Assembly: GCA_017430945.1 (NCBI GenBank)
Contig: JAFRMB010000099.1
Location: 1 to 46,181 of the forward strand
Length of the DNA stretch: 46,181 nt
Reading direction: 5' to 3'
Source: Clostridia bacterium
GTDB taxonomy: Bacteria > Bacillota_A > Clostridia > Christensenellales > Aristaeellaceae
The notes beneath the pieces were generated by a model. That model made no database searches. It was not told where the DNA came from and was given only the letters and a program-made list of their open reading frames with translations. The translations under genes were made by a program, and so were the position numbers. Below, in pieces: positions 16,097-22,933 of this stretch. Position 1 is the stretch's first letter. The number at the start of each line of letters is the position of its first letter.

Positions 16097-16429
16097 ATGG
16101 CTGCAGATTGTATCGTCGGACACAGGCTGGAGGACACCGGATTCAATTACACCATGTCTCTGATCCAGGGAAAATACAAGATGTTCATCCTCTATACGCT
16201 GGCCTGTTATGAGATCGTCCGCTTCAATGAAATGAAGAAATACATCGGGGAGATCTCCTACAAAACGCTGAGCAGCACCCTCAAACAGCTTGAAGCTGAC
16301 GGTCTCATCCATCGGAAAGAGTATCCGCAGATCCCCCCGAAGGTGGAATACAGCCTGACAGAAAAAGGGAGATCGCTGATCCCCATCCTGGATGAGATGT
16401 GTGACTGGGGAGAAGCGCACAGAGAGTAA
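16097..16429 (+). CDS. HxlR family transcriptional regulator, 110 aa
   Basis: A winged-helix protein with the typical HxlR layout: LIQGKYKMFILYTLACYEIVRFNEMKKYIGEISYKTLSSTLKQLEADGLI followed by the wing PKVEYSLTEKGRSLIPIL. It lacks the usual N-terminal Cys of redox/aldehyde sensors except C7, which could still be the sensor. ATG 16097 is 8 bp after GGAGG. It is divergent from the flavin reductase gene and likely controls it and itself through the 16021-16034 palindrome. Confidence 0.9.
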   Translation: MAADCIVGHRLEDTGFNYTMSLIQGKYKMFILYTLACYEIVRFNEMKKYIGEISYKTLSSTLKQLEADGLIHRKEYPQIPPKVEYSLTEKGRSLIPILDEMCDWGEAHRE

Positions 16430-16656
16430 TTGAACGGCTCGCCGGAAAACCATCGATCACCTGCGGGGCATCCATCCCCACAGATCATCCTTCCTATGGT
16501 CCGGGCGCTTTCCCGAAAACCGTTCGGGCCGGATCCCGAACCTGGGGATCGCTTCCTTCTCCCCCATCCACAGCAGGAGCTTTTTGTGCCCCTTTATCGG
16601 ATGCGGAAAAGCCTGTCTTGCCAAATGCACGTCCATCCTCCGGATCTCTGTTTGGA

Positions 16657-17067
16657 TCAGCCGGTATAGGCGTCCTCCGCCGAATTGGAAAAGTCCTGCT
16701 TTGCCAGCCATTCCCTTTCCTCGTCATTTTCCGGAATGTCGATGCGCTCGATCTTGAATATGACCGGCCTCGTTCCGTCGTTGCAGCAGGCGATCATGAT
16801 CCGGTCATCATTCGTCCAGCCCTTCATGATCGATCCGCCCTGCAGGGCCGTGTAGACATATCGGCTGACGGCATCCCATGCCTCGCCGCAGAATCTGCCA
16901 TCCATCAGGTGGTAGAAATCATCCTGCCGGGGCGTGCGCTTTAATACGAAGGTGTCGCCCACATTGAAGAACGGGCATGGGCCGGACCTGGGATCGGCCA
17001 GATACTGCTCCTGATAATCGGTAAAACACTTCTTTTCCAGAACGGTGATCCTGCATTCATGCCTCAT
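16657..17067 (-). CDS. TIGR04076-like protein, 136 aa
   Basis: The conserved family landmarks are present: an N-terminal ITVLEK segment, a Cys-Pro near GPCPFFNVGDTFVL, GRFCGEAWDAVSRYVYTALQGG, and CCNDGTRPVIFKIERI near the end. Members of this small-protein family are of unknown function and often sit near redox genes. A CAAAGGAGG ribosome-binding site precedes the ATG. It lies 60 bp downstream of the Crp/Fnr gene on the same strand, so they may be co-transcribed. Confidence 0.72.
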   Translation of the reverse strand: MRHECRITVLEKKCFTDYQEQYLADPRSGPCPFFNVGDTFVLKRTPRQDDFYHLMDGRFCGEAWDAVSRYVYTALQGGSIMKGWTNDDRIMIACCNDGTRPVIFKIERIDIPENDEEREWLAKQDFSNSAEDAYTG

Positions 17068-17127
17068 ATCGGTTCCTCCTTTGTATATCTCGTCTTATCA
17101 TAAAAGATCGTTCCAACGACTGCCTGG

Positions 17128-17802
17128 CTATCGGCTCAATACCCCCTGCAATGCCTCCTCATTATGGATCGTAATGACCGCTGATGAATAGGCGATGATC
17201 CCCTGCTGCTCCAAACGCTTCAATTCCCTGTGCAGTGAGGGTCTGGATACATTCATCAGCATGGCCCATTTGGACACGGATCCGGGAATGGGGATCGCGT
17301 CGTTCCCTGTCTGGCGCATTTGCGTCAAAAGCCAGAAGGCCGCCTTTTGCGCGATCCCGCTGTAGGACAACAATTCAAGCCGCTGCTGTAGCATGTACGT
17401 CGCCGAGGCGATCTCCGTCGTGAAATTCTCCAGAATGCGGACATTCTGATGCATCAGCGAGAGCAGATCTTCTTTTTGGAACATCAGGACCGTCACCGGC
17501 TCCAGCGCGACGACATCACAGGGGTATCTTTGAGAGGTCGAAAATGATGCCGCCGGGCCGATCATCGTGCCCGGCCCGCGCGCGGACACATTGACCTGGC
17601 TTCCGTTGGGAAATGATTTCTGTGCCTCCACGCGTCCTTCCAGTATGATGCCGATCCTGGATGCCTGATCCATCAGATGAAAAATGATCTCCCCTTTTTC
17701 GTAGCATTGGATGTGGTGCATTGACGTCGCAAGGACGGCTCGGAGCTCGCTGGCAGGTATTCCATGAAACAATTTGCTTTTTTCAAGAACGGAATAATCC
17801 AT
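17128..17802 (-). CDS. Crp/Fnr family transcriptional regulator, 224 aa
   Basis: The N-terminal cyclic-nucleotide-binding-like barrel (KSKLFHGIPASELRAVLA, GEIIFHLMDQASRIGIILEGRVEA) is followed by the dimer helix and a winged helix-turn-helix (VSKWAMLMNVSRPSLHRELKRLEQQGII). The four-Cys N-terminal motif of classic FNR is absent, so it is not an FNR-type Fe-S sensor; the layout fits HcpR/NO-responsive regulators. ATG 17802 is preceded by GGGGGAGG; the upstream extension is not used. It is divergent from a ferredoxin-like gene and has an 18-bp dyad between them. Confidence 0.9.
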   Translation of the reverse strand: MDYSVLEKSKLFHGIPASELRAVLATSMHHIQCYEKGEIIFHLMDQASRIGIILEGRVEAQKSFPNGSQVNVSARGPGTMIGPAASFSTSQRYPCDVVALEPVTVLMFQKEDLLSLMHQNVRILENFTTEIASATYMLQQRLELLSYSGIAQKAAFWLLTQMRQTGNDAIPIPGSVSKWAMLMNVSRPSLHRELKRLEQQGIIAYSSAVITIHNEEALQGVLSR

Positions 17803-17832
17803 AGCCCTCCCCCTTTCCTGTTGCACAATACC

Positions 17833-17908
17833 ATTATAGCACAAAAAACCCAAAAGTATGTATCCCCAGATACATGCATCTGGTTAAATCCCGAGTATAC
17901 TGATACCA
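17833..17908. promoter_or_regulatory. FNR-like operator and divergent promoters
   Basis: ATGTATC-CCCA-GATACAT at 17858-17875 is a perfect 7+7 dyad. For the plus-strand gene TATACT lies at 17896-17901 without a good -35 box; a start near 17908 puts the dyad centre at about -41.5, the class II activator position. On the minus strand TATAAT (17838-17833) serves the regulator gene, and the dyad overlaps its -35 region, consistent with autorepression. Confidence 0.72.
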
Positions 17909-17931
17909 GAAAAGCAAGGGAGGCGAGCGCG

Positions 17932-18648
17932 GTGATCCGGAAGATCATCCACATAGACGAGGAAAAATGCAACGGCTGCGGCCTGTGCGCCGAGGTCTGC
18001 CATGAAGGGGCCATCGATATCATCGATGGCAAGGCGAAGCTCATGCGGGAGGACTTCTGCGACGGCTTCGGCGATTGTCTGCCGAACTGTCCGACCGGAG
18101 CGATCACATTTGAAGAGCGCGAGGCACCGGCCTATGATGAAGCGGCGGTCAAAAGAGCGCGGGAGGTCAAGAAAATGGATGGAATGAAGAATGCTCAGCA
18201 TGAGGGTGGATGCCCCGGATCGAGGATGATGCAGTTTGCGCGCGAGAAGCAGGAAAACGCACCGGTCAGCGCGGCAAAGCCAGTTTCCCGCCTGGGACAA
18301 TGGCCCTGCCAGATCAAGTTGGTCCCGACGCTGGCCCCGTTTTTCGAAGGCGCAAAGCTGTTGATCGCAGCCGACTGTACGGCTTACGCCTACGCGAATA
18401 TGCATGAGGATTTCATGCGGGGAAAGGTCACGATCATCGGCTGTCCGAAGCTGGACGCCGTGGATTACACGGACAAGCTGACCGAGATCATCCGAGATAA
18501 TGACATCCTCAGCGTCACGATCGTCCGCATGGAGGTGCCCTGCTGCGGGGGCCTGCAGAGGGCGGCTGAAAACGCGCTCAGAAACAGCGGAAAATTCATC
18601 CCGTGGCAGGTCGTTACGATCTCCCGCGACGGCAGCATCCTGGACTGA
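17932..18648 (+). CDS. 4Fe-4S dicluster ferredoxin-like protein, 238 aa
   Basis: GTG 17932 follows GGGAGG by 8 bp. Cys13, 16, 19 and 23 (CNGCGLCAEVC) bind one cluster; the second motif is C43, C49, C53 with Phe46 where a Cys is often found (CDGFGDCLPNCP), a pattern I recall for this family. The remaining part has GCPGSRM, an SRLGQWPCQIKLVPTLAPFF block, ADCTAYAYANMHEDF, GCPKLD and VPCCGGL, additional Cys that may bind metal. Proteins of this kind are encoded with hybrid-cluster protein and HcpR-type regulators in anaerobes; an electron-transfer role in NO/hydroxylamine defence is inferred. No hcp gene is present here. Confidence 0.85.
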   Translation: MIRKIIHIDEEKCNGCGLCAEVCHEGAIDIIDGKAKLMREDFCDGFGDCLPNCPTGAITFEEREAPAYDEAAVKRAREVKKMDGMKNAQHEGGCPGSRMMQFAREKQENAPVSAAKPVSRLGQWPCQIKLVPTLAPFFEGAKLLIAADCTAYAYANMHEDFMRGKVTIIGCPKLDAVDYTDKLTEIIRDNDILSVTIVRMEVPCCGGLQRAAENALRNSGKFIPWQVVTISRDGSILD

Positions 18649-18660
18649 GGAGGATACATC

Positions 18661-19338
18661 GTGGAGTGGAAAGACAAGATCGGCGCCTTTAAGCAGATCG
18701 ACGTAAGAGGTATACAAGGCAATTTCTTCCCCGGTATCAAAAAACAGGCCATGCAGCTCCCTGTCGGCAACGGCCTGGAGATCATCCAGTCATTTGACCC
18801 AATCCCCCTGTATGAGGTGATGGAGGGGCTGGGCTTTGAACACTTCACTGAGCAAAATGGCGACGCCGAATACCATGCCTTCTTCTATCGAGCCGAGGTC
18901 AGGCAGGAGGAAAAGGACATTCCGATGCGTCCGGCGGCGCTGACCAATATGCCGCTGATCGATGAAAAGCTGGGAAGTATCGCGGTCAACTTCTGGGATC
19001 TGACCTGGAACGATGAGCATAGGCACCTACCCTATGAGACACGTTTGCTGCTCTCCCTCACCAACGCGGTCGGCGCAGGCCGGATGCGGCAGGCCACGCG
19101 GGAGCTGGTAAAGGCCTACATCCACGGTCTTGACAGTGCGGCGCTGGACGATGTGTTCGAGCTGCTGGCATGGAACCAGGGCATCGGCTATTTCAGCAGT
19201 GAGATCGGCCCCTCCACGCTGTTTGCCGCGTATAAGACCATCAAGCATATGGAGAAACAGGGCAAGGAGCGCGGCGAGATCTGCGAAACGCTCAAGGAAC
19301 AGTTTGGTGAGAAGAATCCGGACGTGAAGGTGCAGTAG
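18661..19338 (+). CDS. DUF2249 plus carboxymuconolactone-decarboxylase-like protein, 225 aa
   Basis: The first 80 residues (IDVRGIQGNFFPGI, GLEIIQSFDPIPLYEVMEGLGFEH) match DUF2249, a TusA-like fold. From about residue 100 a helical domain (LPYETRLLLSLTNAVGAGRMRQATRELVKAYIHGLDSAALDDVFELLAWNQGIGYF) resembles the CMD/AhpD fold without the CxxC redox pair. GTG 18661 follows GAGGATACATC. It is 12 bp after the ferredoxin-like gene and belongs to the same FNR-type transcription unit. Confidence 0.75.
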   Translation: MEWKDKIGAFKQIDVRGIQGNFFPGIKKQAMQLPVGNGLEIIQSFDPIPLYEVMEGLGFEHFTEQNGDAEYHAFFYRAEVRQEEKDIPMRPAALTNMPLIDEKLGSIAVNFWDLTWNDEHRHLPYETRLLLSLTNAVGAGRMRQATRELVKAYIHGLDSAALDDVFELLAWNQGIGYFSSEIGPSTLFAAYKTIKHMEKQGKERGEICETLKEQFGEKNPDVKVQ

Positions 19339-19350
19339 AGGCGGTTCGGT

Positions 19351-19468
19351 ATGAAAGAAGCGGTCGAAAGGGCTCTGTGTCATCGACGAGAACGTGGGCA
19401 GCGTGCAGCATCCCGAGCAAAGTGAGCTCAAGGCTGTTCCGGCTCTGGTAAAATCTCTGATCGGTTAA
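19351..19468 (+). pseudogene. Short frameshifted gene remnant
   Basis: ATG 19351 opens MKEAVERA, then a one-base shift leads into CVIDENVGSVQHPEQSELKAVPALVKSLIG and a stop at 19468. The two halves read as one protein segment of about 39 codons, so a decayed gene tail is likely. I do not recognise the family. It follows the DUF2249 gene by 12 bp and precedes the nested hairpin. Confidence 0.35.
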
Positions 19469-19476
19469 AAGAAACG

Positions 19477-19515
19477 GACAGCCACACCCGGCATCATGCC
19501 GGGATCGTGGTTGTC
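19477..19515. terminator. Nested hairpin, copy 3
   Basis: GACAGCCAC (19477-19485) pairs with GTGGTTGTC (19507-19515) and an inner CCCGGC/GCCGGG stem closes on ATCAT. It is the third copy of the hairpin that accompanies the gene remnant family. Confidence 0.65.
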
Positions 19516-19522
19516 GCTCTTT

Positions 19523-19690
19523 GTCGATCTGATATCCGTCCAGCTCGGGGCATCCGGGCGGGCATGCGTTGTTTGGGCCGGTCAGGATCCCCTGGCGATC
19601 CACGTTATAGCCGCCGATGCTGCGATCGGAGGCACGCGCGGCCGGCAGAACGGACATGCCCCGATGGCATTTCTCCAAAAGGGGCTGTTG
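19523..19690 (-). pseudogene. Decayed remnant, copy 3 of the three-copy family
   Basis: Minus-strand frames contain SIGGYNVDRQGILTGPNNAC and PELDGYQIDK, homologous to the DYTLDRQGILTGQHNAY and NGYTTK parts of copy 1, and RNAIGACPF in another frame matches ANAIGEAIGAYPEY. At least one frameshift separates these parts and the terminal stop is lost, so this copy is the most decayed. Confidence 0.5.
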
Positions 19691-19725
19691 CAGATCATGA
19701 TGCTTCTGCAACAGCCCCTTCTGTT
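19677..19725. terminator. 16-bp stem terminator
   Basis: AAGGGGCTGTTGCAGA (19679-19694) pairs perfectly with TCTGCAACAGCCCCTT (19705-19720), flanked by A-rich and T-rich sequence on the two strands. It is placed to end the minus-strand PAP2 gene (stop at 19765). Confidence 0.7.
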
Positions 19726-19764
19726 TTGCCTATGGGTGATACGATCCTTATCGATGCATCTGCC

Positions 19765-20733
19765 TCAGGCTTTATCGCTTTCAGACGGGTCGCCGCAGAA
19801 CCGGCGGATGACCATCGGCCAGAGCGCGACCGCAAAGAAGACCATGAGGAACCGCGCGAGCAGATTGCCCCAGTGCTTCCCGAGGAGCAGAATGACCGTC
19901 GCCCCGGCGAAATAATACTTCCACCCGTAGAGGATCCCCAGACCGATGCCCACCAGCAGGGGCAGCAGCTTTGCCTCCTTCGGCACCCGGAAATGGATGT
20001 AATGCCGCTCCACGAAGCTCCCGATCAGCAGTCCGAGCGCCGCGCCGCAGGCCTTGAAGGAATCGTTCATCATCGACTTCGGATCCACCAGCAGGGTCCC
20101 ATCGACGGCGCGCTTCTCCGGATAGTGTTTCAGCGTGATGTAGAACAGTGCGCCGATGACGAGCAGGATCCCGACGACGGTCATGATGTCCGCCCGCTTC
20201 TCGTTTCCATCCATCCATTTCATCAGCAGGCCGATCAGGAAGATCATGACGATCGCTTCCGTGATGCCGACGATCACGTCCTGCGGCGTGTGCACGCCCA
20301 GGAAATTGCGGGAAAAGCCGGTCAGCAGGATCAGGACGATGCACAGGACAGCCGCCCATCTTTTCTTCTCCCATGTCGCGACGGCCGCGGTGCCATAGGT
20401 CGTCCCGGCGCTCAGGGAATGTCCGCTGGGGAAGGAATAACCGGTCGCCGCCGTCTTCGAGTCCCCCGCCGGGACGATCCTGTCCGACCGGATCCAGGGG
20501 CGGTAGGCGCAGACCGTCAGCTTGATGATGCCGTTCAGCAGTTCACCGAACGTATGCGTGAGCATGAAGCGGTATCCCCACTTCCGGCTGAGTCCCCAGA
20601 AGATCAGGAACGGCAGGAACGGCATGATCTCCACTGCGAACTTGCTCAGTCCGTTGAAGATCTCATCGAAGACTCCCCCGGTGGCTGCGCGAAGATCCTG
20701 CAGCCACAGAAGATATTGCAGATCGATCGGCAT
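19765..20733 (-). CDS. PAP2 family phosphatase (membrane), 322 aa
   Basis: The three phosphatase motifs are complete: KLTVCAYRP (motif 1), PSGHS (motif 2) and SRNFLGVHTPQD (motif 3). They lie in the first half among membrane helices; the C-terminal half adds about four more helices. Such enzymes dephosphorylate undecaprenyl pyrophosphate, phosphatidic acid or similar lipids at the outer face of the membrane. Longer than the shortest PAP2 proteins (about 200 aa) because of the extra helices. GGGAGG precedes the ATG. Confidence 0.9.
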   Translation of the reverse strand: MPIDLQYLLWLQDLRAATGGVFDEIFNGLSKFAVEIMPFLPFLIFWGLSRKWGYRFMLTHTFGELLNGIIKLTVCAYRPWIRSDRIVPAGDSKTAATGYSFPSGHSLSAGTTYGTAAVATWEKKRWAAVLCIVLILLTGFSRNFLGVHTPQDVIVGITEAIVMIFLIGLLMKWMDGNEKRADIMTVVGILLVIGALFYITLKHYPEKRAVDGTLLVDPKSMMNDSFKACGAALGLLIGSFVERHYIHFRVPKEAKLLPLLVGIGLGILYGWKYYFAGATVILLLGKHWGNLLARFLMVFFAVALWPMVIRRFCGDPSESDKA

Positions 20734-20910
20734 GTTTTTTCCTCCCTTTTATTCAATAAGACAAGCGCTTGCAGCTTTAATGCCGCAGCGCGTTTACCGC
20801 ACTTTGATCTACACAGCCATCCCGATCCGGTCCCCTTCAGGATCGGGCATTCTTCCGGGATCGCCGGAGGCGTGAAGCGGCGCAGGATCATGGGCGCGGC
20901 GCATTCGAAA

Positions 20911-21063
20911 GCCGGCAAACGCGATATGCCGAAGCGCCCGGGCGGTCCATCCCGCCACAGCGCCGAAGGGCTGTCGATCCGTCAGATCAGCTGATCCACA
21001 GACCTGTCTTTTCGCATCGTGCGGAAACATCGAACACAATAGGTCCGTCCGTCCCCGTGTGTT
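20911..21063. repeat. Dispersed direct repeat, copy A
   Basis: This 153-bp non-coding segment matches 22627-22778 over its whole length with small gaps; shared blocks include CCATCCCGCCAC, ATCCGTCAGATCAGC, CAGACCTGTCTTTT, CGCATCGTGCGGAA and ATCGAACACAA. It abuts the 3' end of the 21064-21441 gene. Both copies have the same orientation and bracket a two-gene operon. The rest of the gap 20734-20910 holds no gene. Confidence 0.75.
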
Positions 21064-21441
21064 TCAGGGGCGGCGGACGGACGCGGCGCTCGCGCCGTAG
21101 GATCGCGCATAGCCGCCCTTGGTTGTCCCGTGCGCCTGGACGGGCGGCGCCGGCTGCCGCCGCGACCCCTCCCTGCGGCGCTGCCATGCCTCCCGCTCCG
21201 CGCGACGCTGGTTCGCCATGAACCGCACAGAGAAATAGATGGCCAGTATCGCCAGCACAAAGGTGATGACCTTGTGGAATTCGTTGGTCATAAAGCCAAT
21301 GGGCTTGTTGACGCGGTCGATAAGAAAGAATACGATCAGCATGCCCGATATCACGATGGCTGTGTGGCAGAGCAGCTTGTTGATCGCGCGCTGCCAGTCG
21401 GAGCGTCTTGCGTGTTTGATCCGGTAAATCAGCTTGTTCAT
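21064..21441 (-). CDS. Small membrane protein of unknown function, 125 aa
   Basis: Two hydrophobic segments are visible (LLCHTAIVISGMLIVFFLI and FHKVITFVLAILAIYFSVRFM), framed by basic stretches, and the tail from about residue 78 is Arg/Pro-rich and looks disordered. ATG 21441 is preferred because GGAGG lies 7 bp upstream; a frame upstream ATG at 21456 would overlap the previous stop region. It follows the phosphodiester glycosidase gene by 14 bp in the same operon. No family recognised; it might be a partner or accessory membrane protein. Confidence 0.6.
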   Translation of the reverse strand: MNKLIYRIKHARRSDWQRAINKLLCHTAIVISGMLIVFFLIDRVNKPIGFMTNEFHKVITFVLAILAIYFSVRFMANQRRAEREAWQRRREGSRRQPAPPVQAHGTTKGGYARSYGASAASVRRP

Positions 21442-21455
21442 GCGTGTCGCCTCCA

Positions 21456-22493
21456 TCAGGCATTCGGTTCCGTGATGCAGATGATGTCGCTGGTCCGGCG
21501 CCCGTTGTCATAGGGGTGGTTGACCCGCTCCCCCATGAAGGACATCTGAGACGTCTCCCCGCCGTCCAGGTTGTACGCCAGGCGGCAGCCCAGCCGCTGC
21601 GCCAGCTCCGCAGTGCCCTTGAGGGTCATGCCGTCCGAATAATGCTTCTGGCGGCCGTCGATGACGACGAACAGATAGTGCCCCGGCTCGATCATGCCGA
21701 TGAAGGTGCGCGGGTCGTGTTTGGAGCGCCCATATCCGCCTTCAAAGGGCGCGCCGTCCTCATCGAGCAGATTGGGGCCGAAGCTGAAGGCCTGCCACGC
21801 GCCGTCTGTCATGGCCTGTGCGACGTCGAGATCGCTTTCGCCGTCGTACACCTTCATGTTGCCGTCGCGATAGAGGACGAGCACCGGCTCTCCCGGCTCG
21901 AACTCGTCCCGGTAGAGCACACCGTTCCGGATGACGATGCCCCTGCTGCCAAAGCTGTAGAAGTCGGAATTGATCGTCGCAACGGCGCCGGACCGGGCGG
22001 TGATGCTCATGAACGACTCCGTGACGGAGCGGCCGAACGTGTCCTTGGCAAAGTGCGTGCGCAGGCATTCGATGTTCCGGATATAGATGTCCTGGACGTA
22101 GTAGACCTCTTCATATTCGCCAAACGTGGCCTCTTGGCGGGAGAGGGTGATGTTGATATTGGCGCTTTGGTAGCTCGTGGGCGTCCGGACCACCTCGCCC
22201 GAGGTGAACTTGTCCGGAAAGCGGGCGCTGAAATCGCCGACCGCAGTCGGTGCCGCTGTGGGCTCCGGCACGGCGTCATCCCCGGGGGGAGCCGGCTGCG
22301 CGGCGGGTATGGACGTCGCGGCCGGCGCGGCGGGAACGGAATAATCCACCGCGCGGACCTTCCGCGGGATGACGTGGTCGAACAGGGCAAAGACCACGAG
22401 GCAGACGCCGATCAGCGCGATATCAATCAGCGCGATCAGCGCCGGCGGCATCTGCCTGGGCGGACGAGAATAAGGGGCGCGTTTGTTTTGCAT
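21456..22493 (-). CDS. Phosphodiester glycosidase (NAGPA) family protein, 345 aa
   Basis: An N-terminal membrane anchor (ALIALIDIALIGVCLVVFALF) and a Pro/Ala linker lead to an extracellular NAGPA domain of about 230 residues. Characteristic parts are VATINSDFYSFGSRGIVIRNGVLYRD, AFSFGPNLLDEDG, DPRTFIGMIEPGHYLFVVIDGRQ and YNLDGGETSQMSF. Family members cleave sugar phosphodiesters such as those on wall polymers. ATG 22493 is chosen over longer frames; its promoter is TTGCAG-N17-TAGAAT at 22566-22538. Confidence 0.85.
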   Translation of the reverse strand: MQNKRAPYSRPPRQMPPALIALIDIALIGVCLVVFALFDHVIPRKVRAVDYSVPAAPAATSIPAAQPAPPGDDAVPEPTAAPTAVGDFSARFPDKFTSGEVVRTPTSYQSANINITLSRQEATFGEYEEVYYVQDIYIRNIECLRTHFAKDTFGRSVTESFMSITARSGAVATINSDFYSFGSRGIVIRNGVLYRDEFEPGEPVLVLYRDGNMKVYDGESDLDVAQAMTDGAWQAFSFGPNLLDEDGAPFEGGYGRSKHDPRTFIGMIEPGHYLFVVIDGRQKHYSDGMTLKGTAELAQRLGCRLAYNLDGGETSQMSFMGERVNHPYDNGRRTSDIICITEPNA

Positions 22494-22537
22494 GGTGATT
22501 GATACCTCTGTGTTCCGGAATAAAAAGGACCTCGACC

Positions 22538-22566
22538 ATTCTATCACAATCTCAATGGACCTGCAA
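22538..22566 (-). promoter_or_regulatory. Promoter TTGCAG-N17-TAGAAT
   Basis: On the minus strand TTGCAG (22566-22561) and TAGAAT (22543-22538) are 17 bp apart, leading to the phosphodiester glycosidase operon about 45 bp downstream. Confidence 0.6.
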
Positions 22567-22626
22567 GTGGTTTGGGGTGTTACATTCGGGAGGTGGGATG
22601 CAAAGGTTATGTTCTAGATAACTAAA

Positions 22627-22778
22627 ACCGGCAAACGCGCTGTTCCGGAGCGGTCGGACCGGGCCATCCCGCCACTGCGCGCCAAAGCGCTGTCATCCGT
22701 CAGATCAGCCGGCCGGCAGACCTGTCTTTTTCGCATCGTGCGGAAGTATCGAACACAAAAGGCCCGTCCCCATGTGTT
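22627..22778. repeat. Dispersed direct repeat, copy B
   Basis: Second copy of the segment at 20911-21063, in the same orientation, lying between the glycosidase operon promoter and the promoter of the Big_2-thioredoxin gene. It has no gene and no obvious terminal inverted repeats. It may be a duplicated intergenic region or a small non-autonomous element. Confidence 0.72.
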
Positions 22779-22790
22779 CTGCAAAAAAAC

Positions 22791-22820
22791 TTGACATGCC
22801 TTCCCACGTCGGAATATAAT
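22791..22820 (+). promoter_or_regulatory. Promoter TTGACA-N18-TATAAT
   Basis: Consensus TTGACA at 22791-22796 and TATAAT at 22815-22820, 18 bp apart, about 115 bp before the secreted Big_2-thioredoxin gene. Confidence 0.75.
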
Positions 22821-22933
22821 GAAAATGTTAAGTCGGAGGTATGCGGAGGCGGTCCTTTTGTAAAATCATTACAGAAGGAAGGCTCCCGTGTATTCTCTTG
22901 TGTCGCGACGATGCAGAAAGAGAGGGAGGACCC

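Noticed and set aside
19507..20994. 495-aa ORF on the plus strand
   Set aside because: It runs antisense to the PAP2 gene, which has all three catalytic motifs; the ORF is Asp/Gln/His-rich and unlike a protein.
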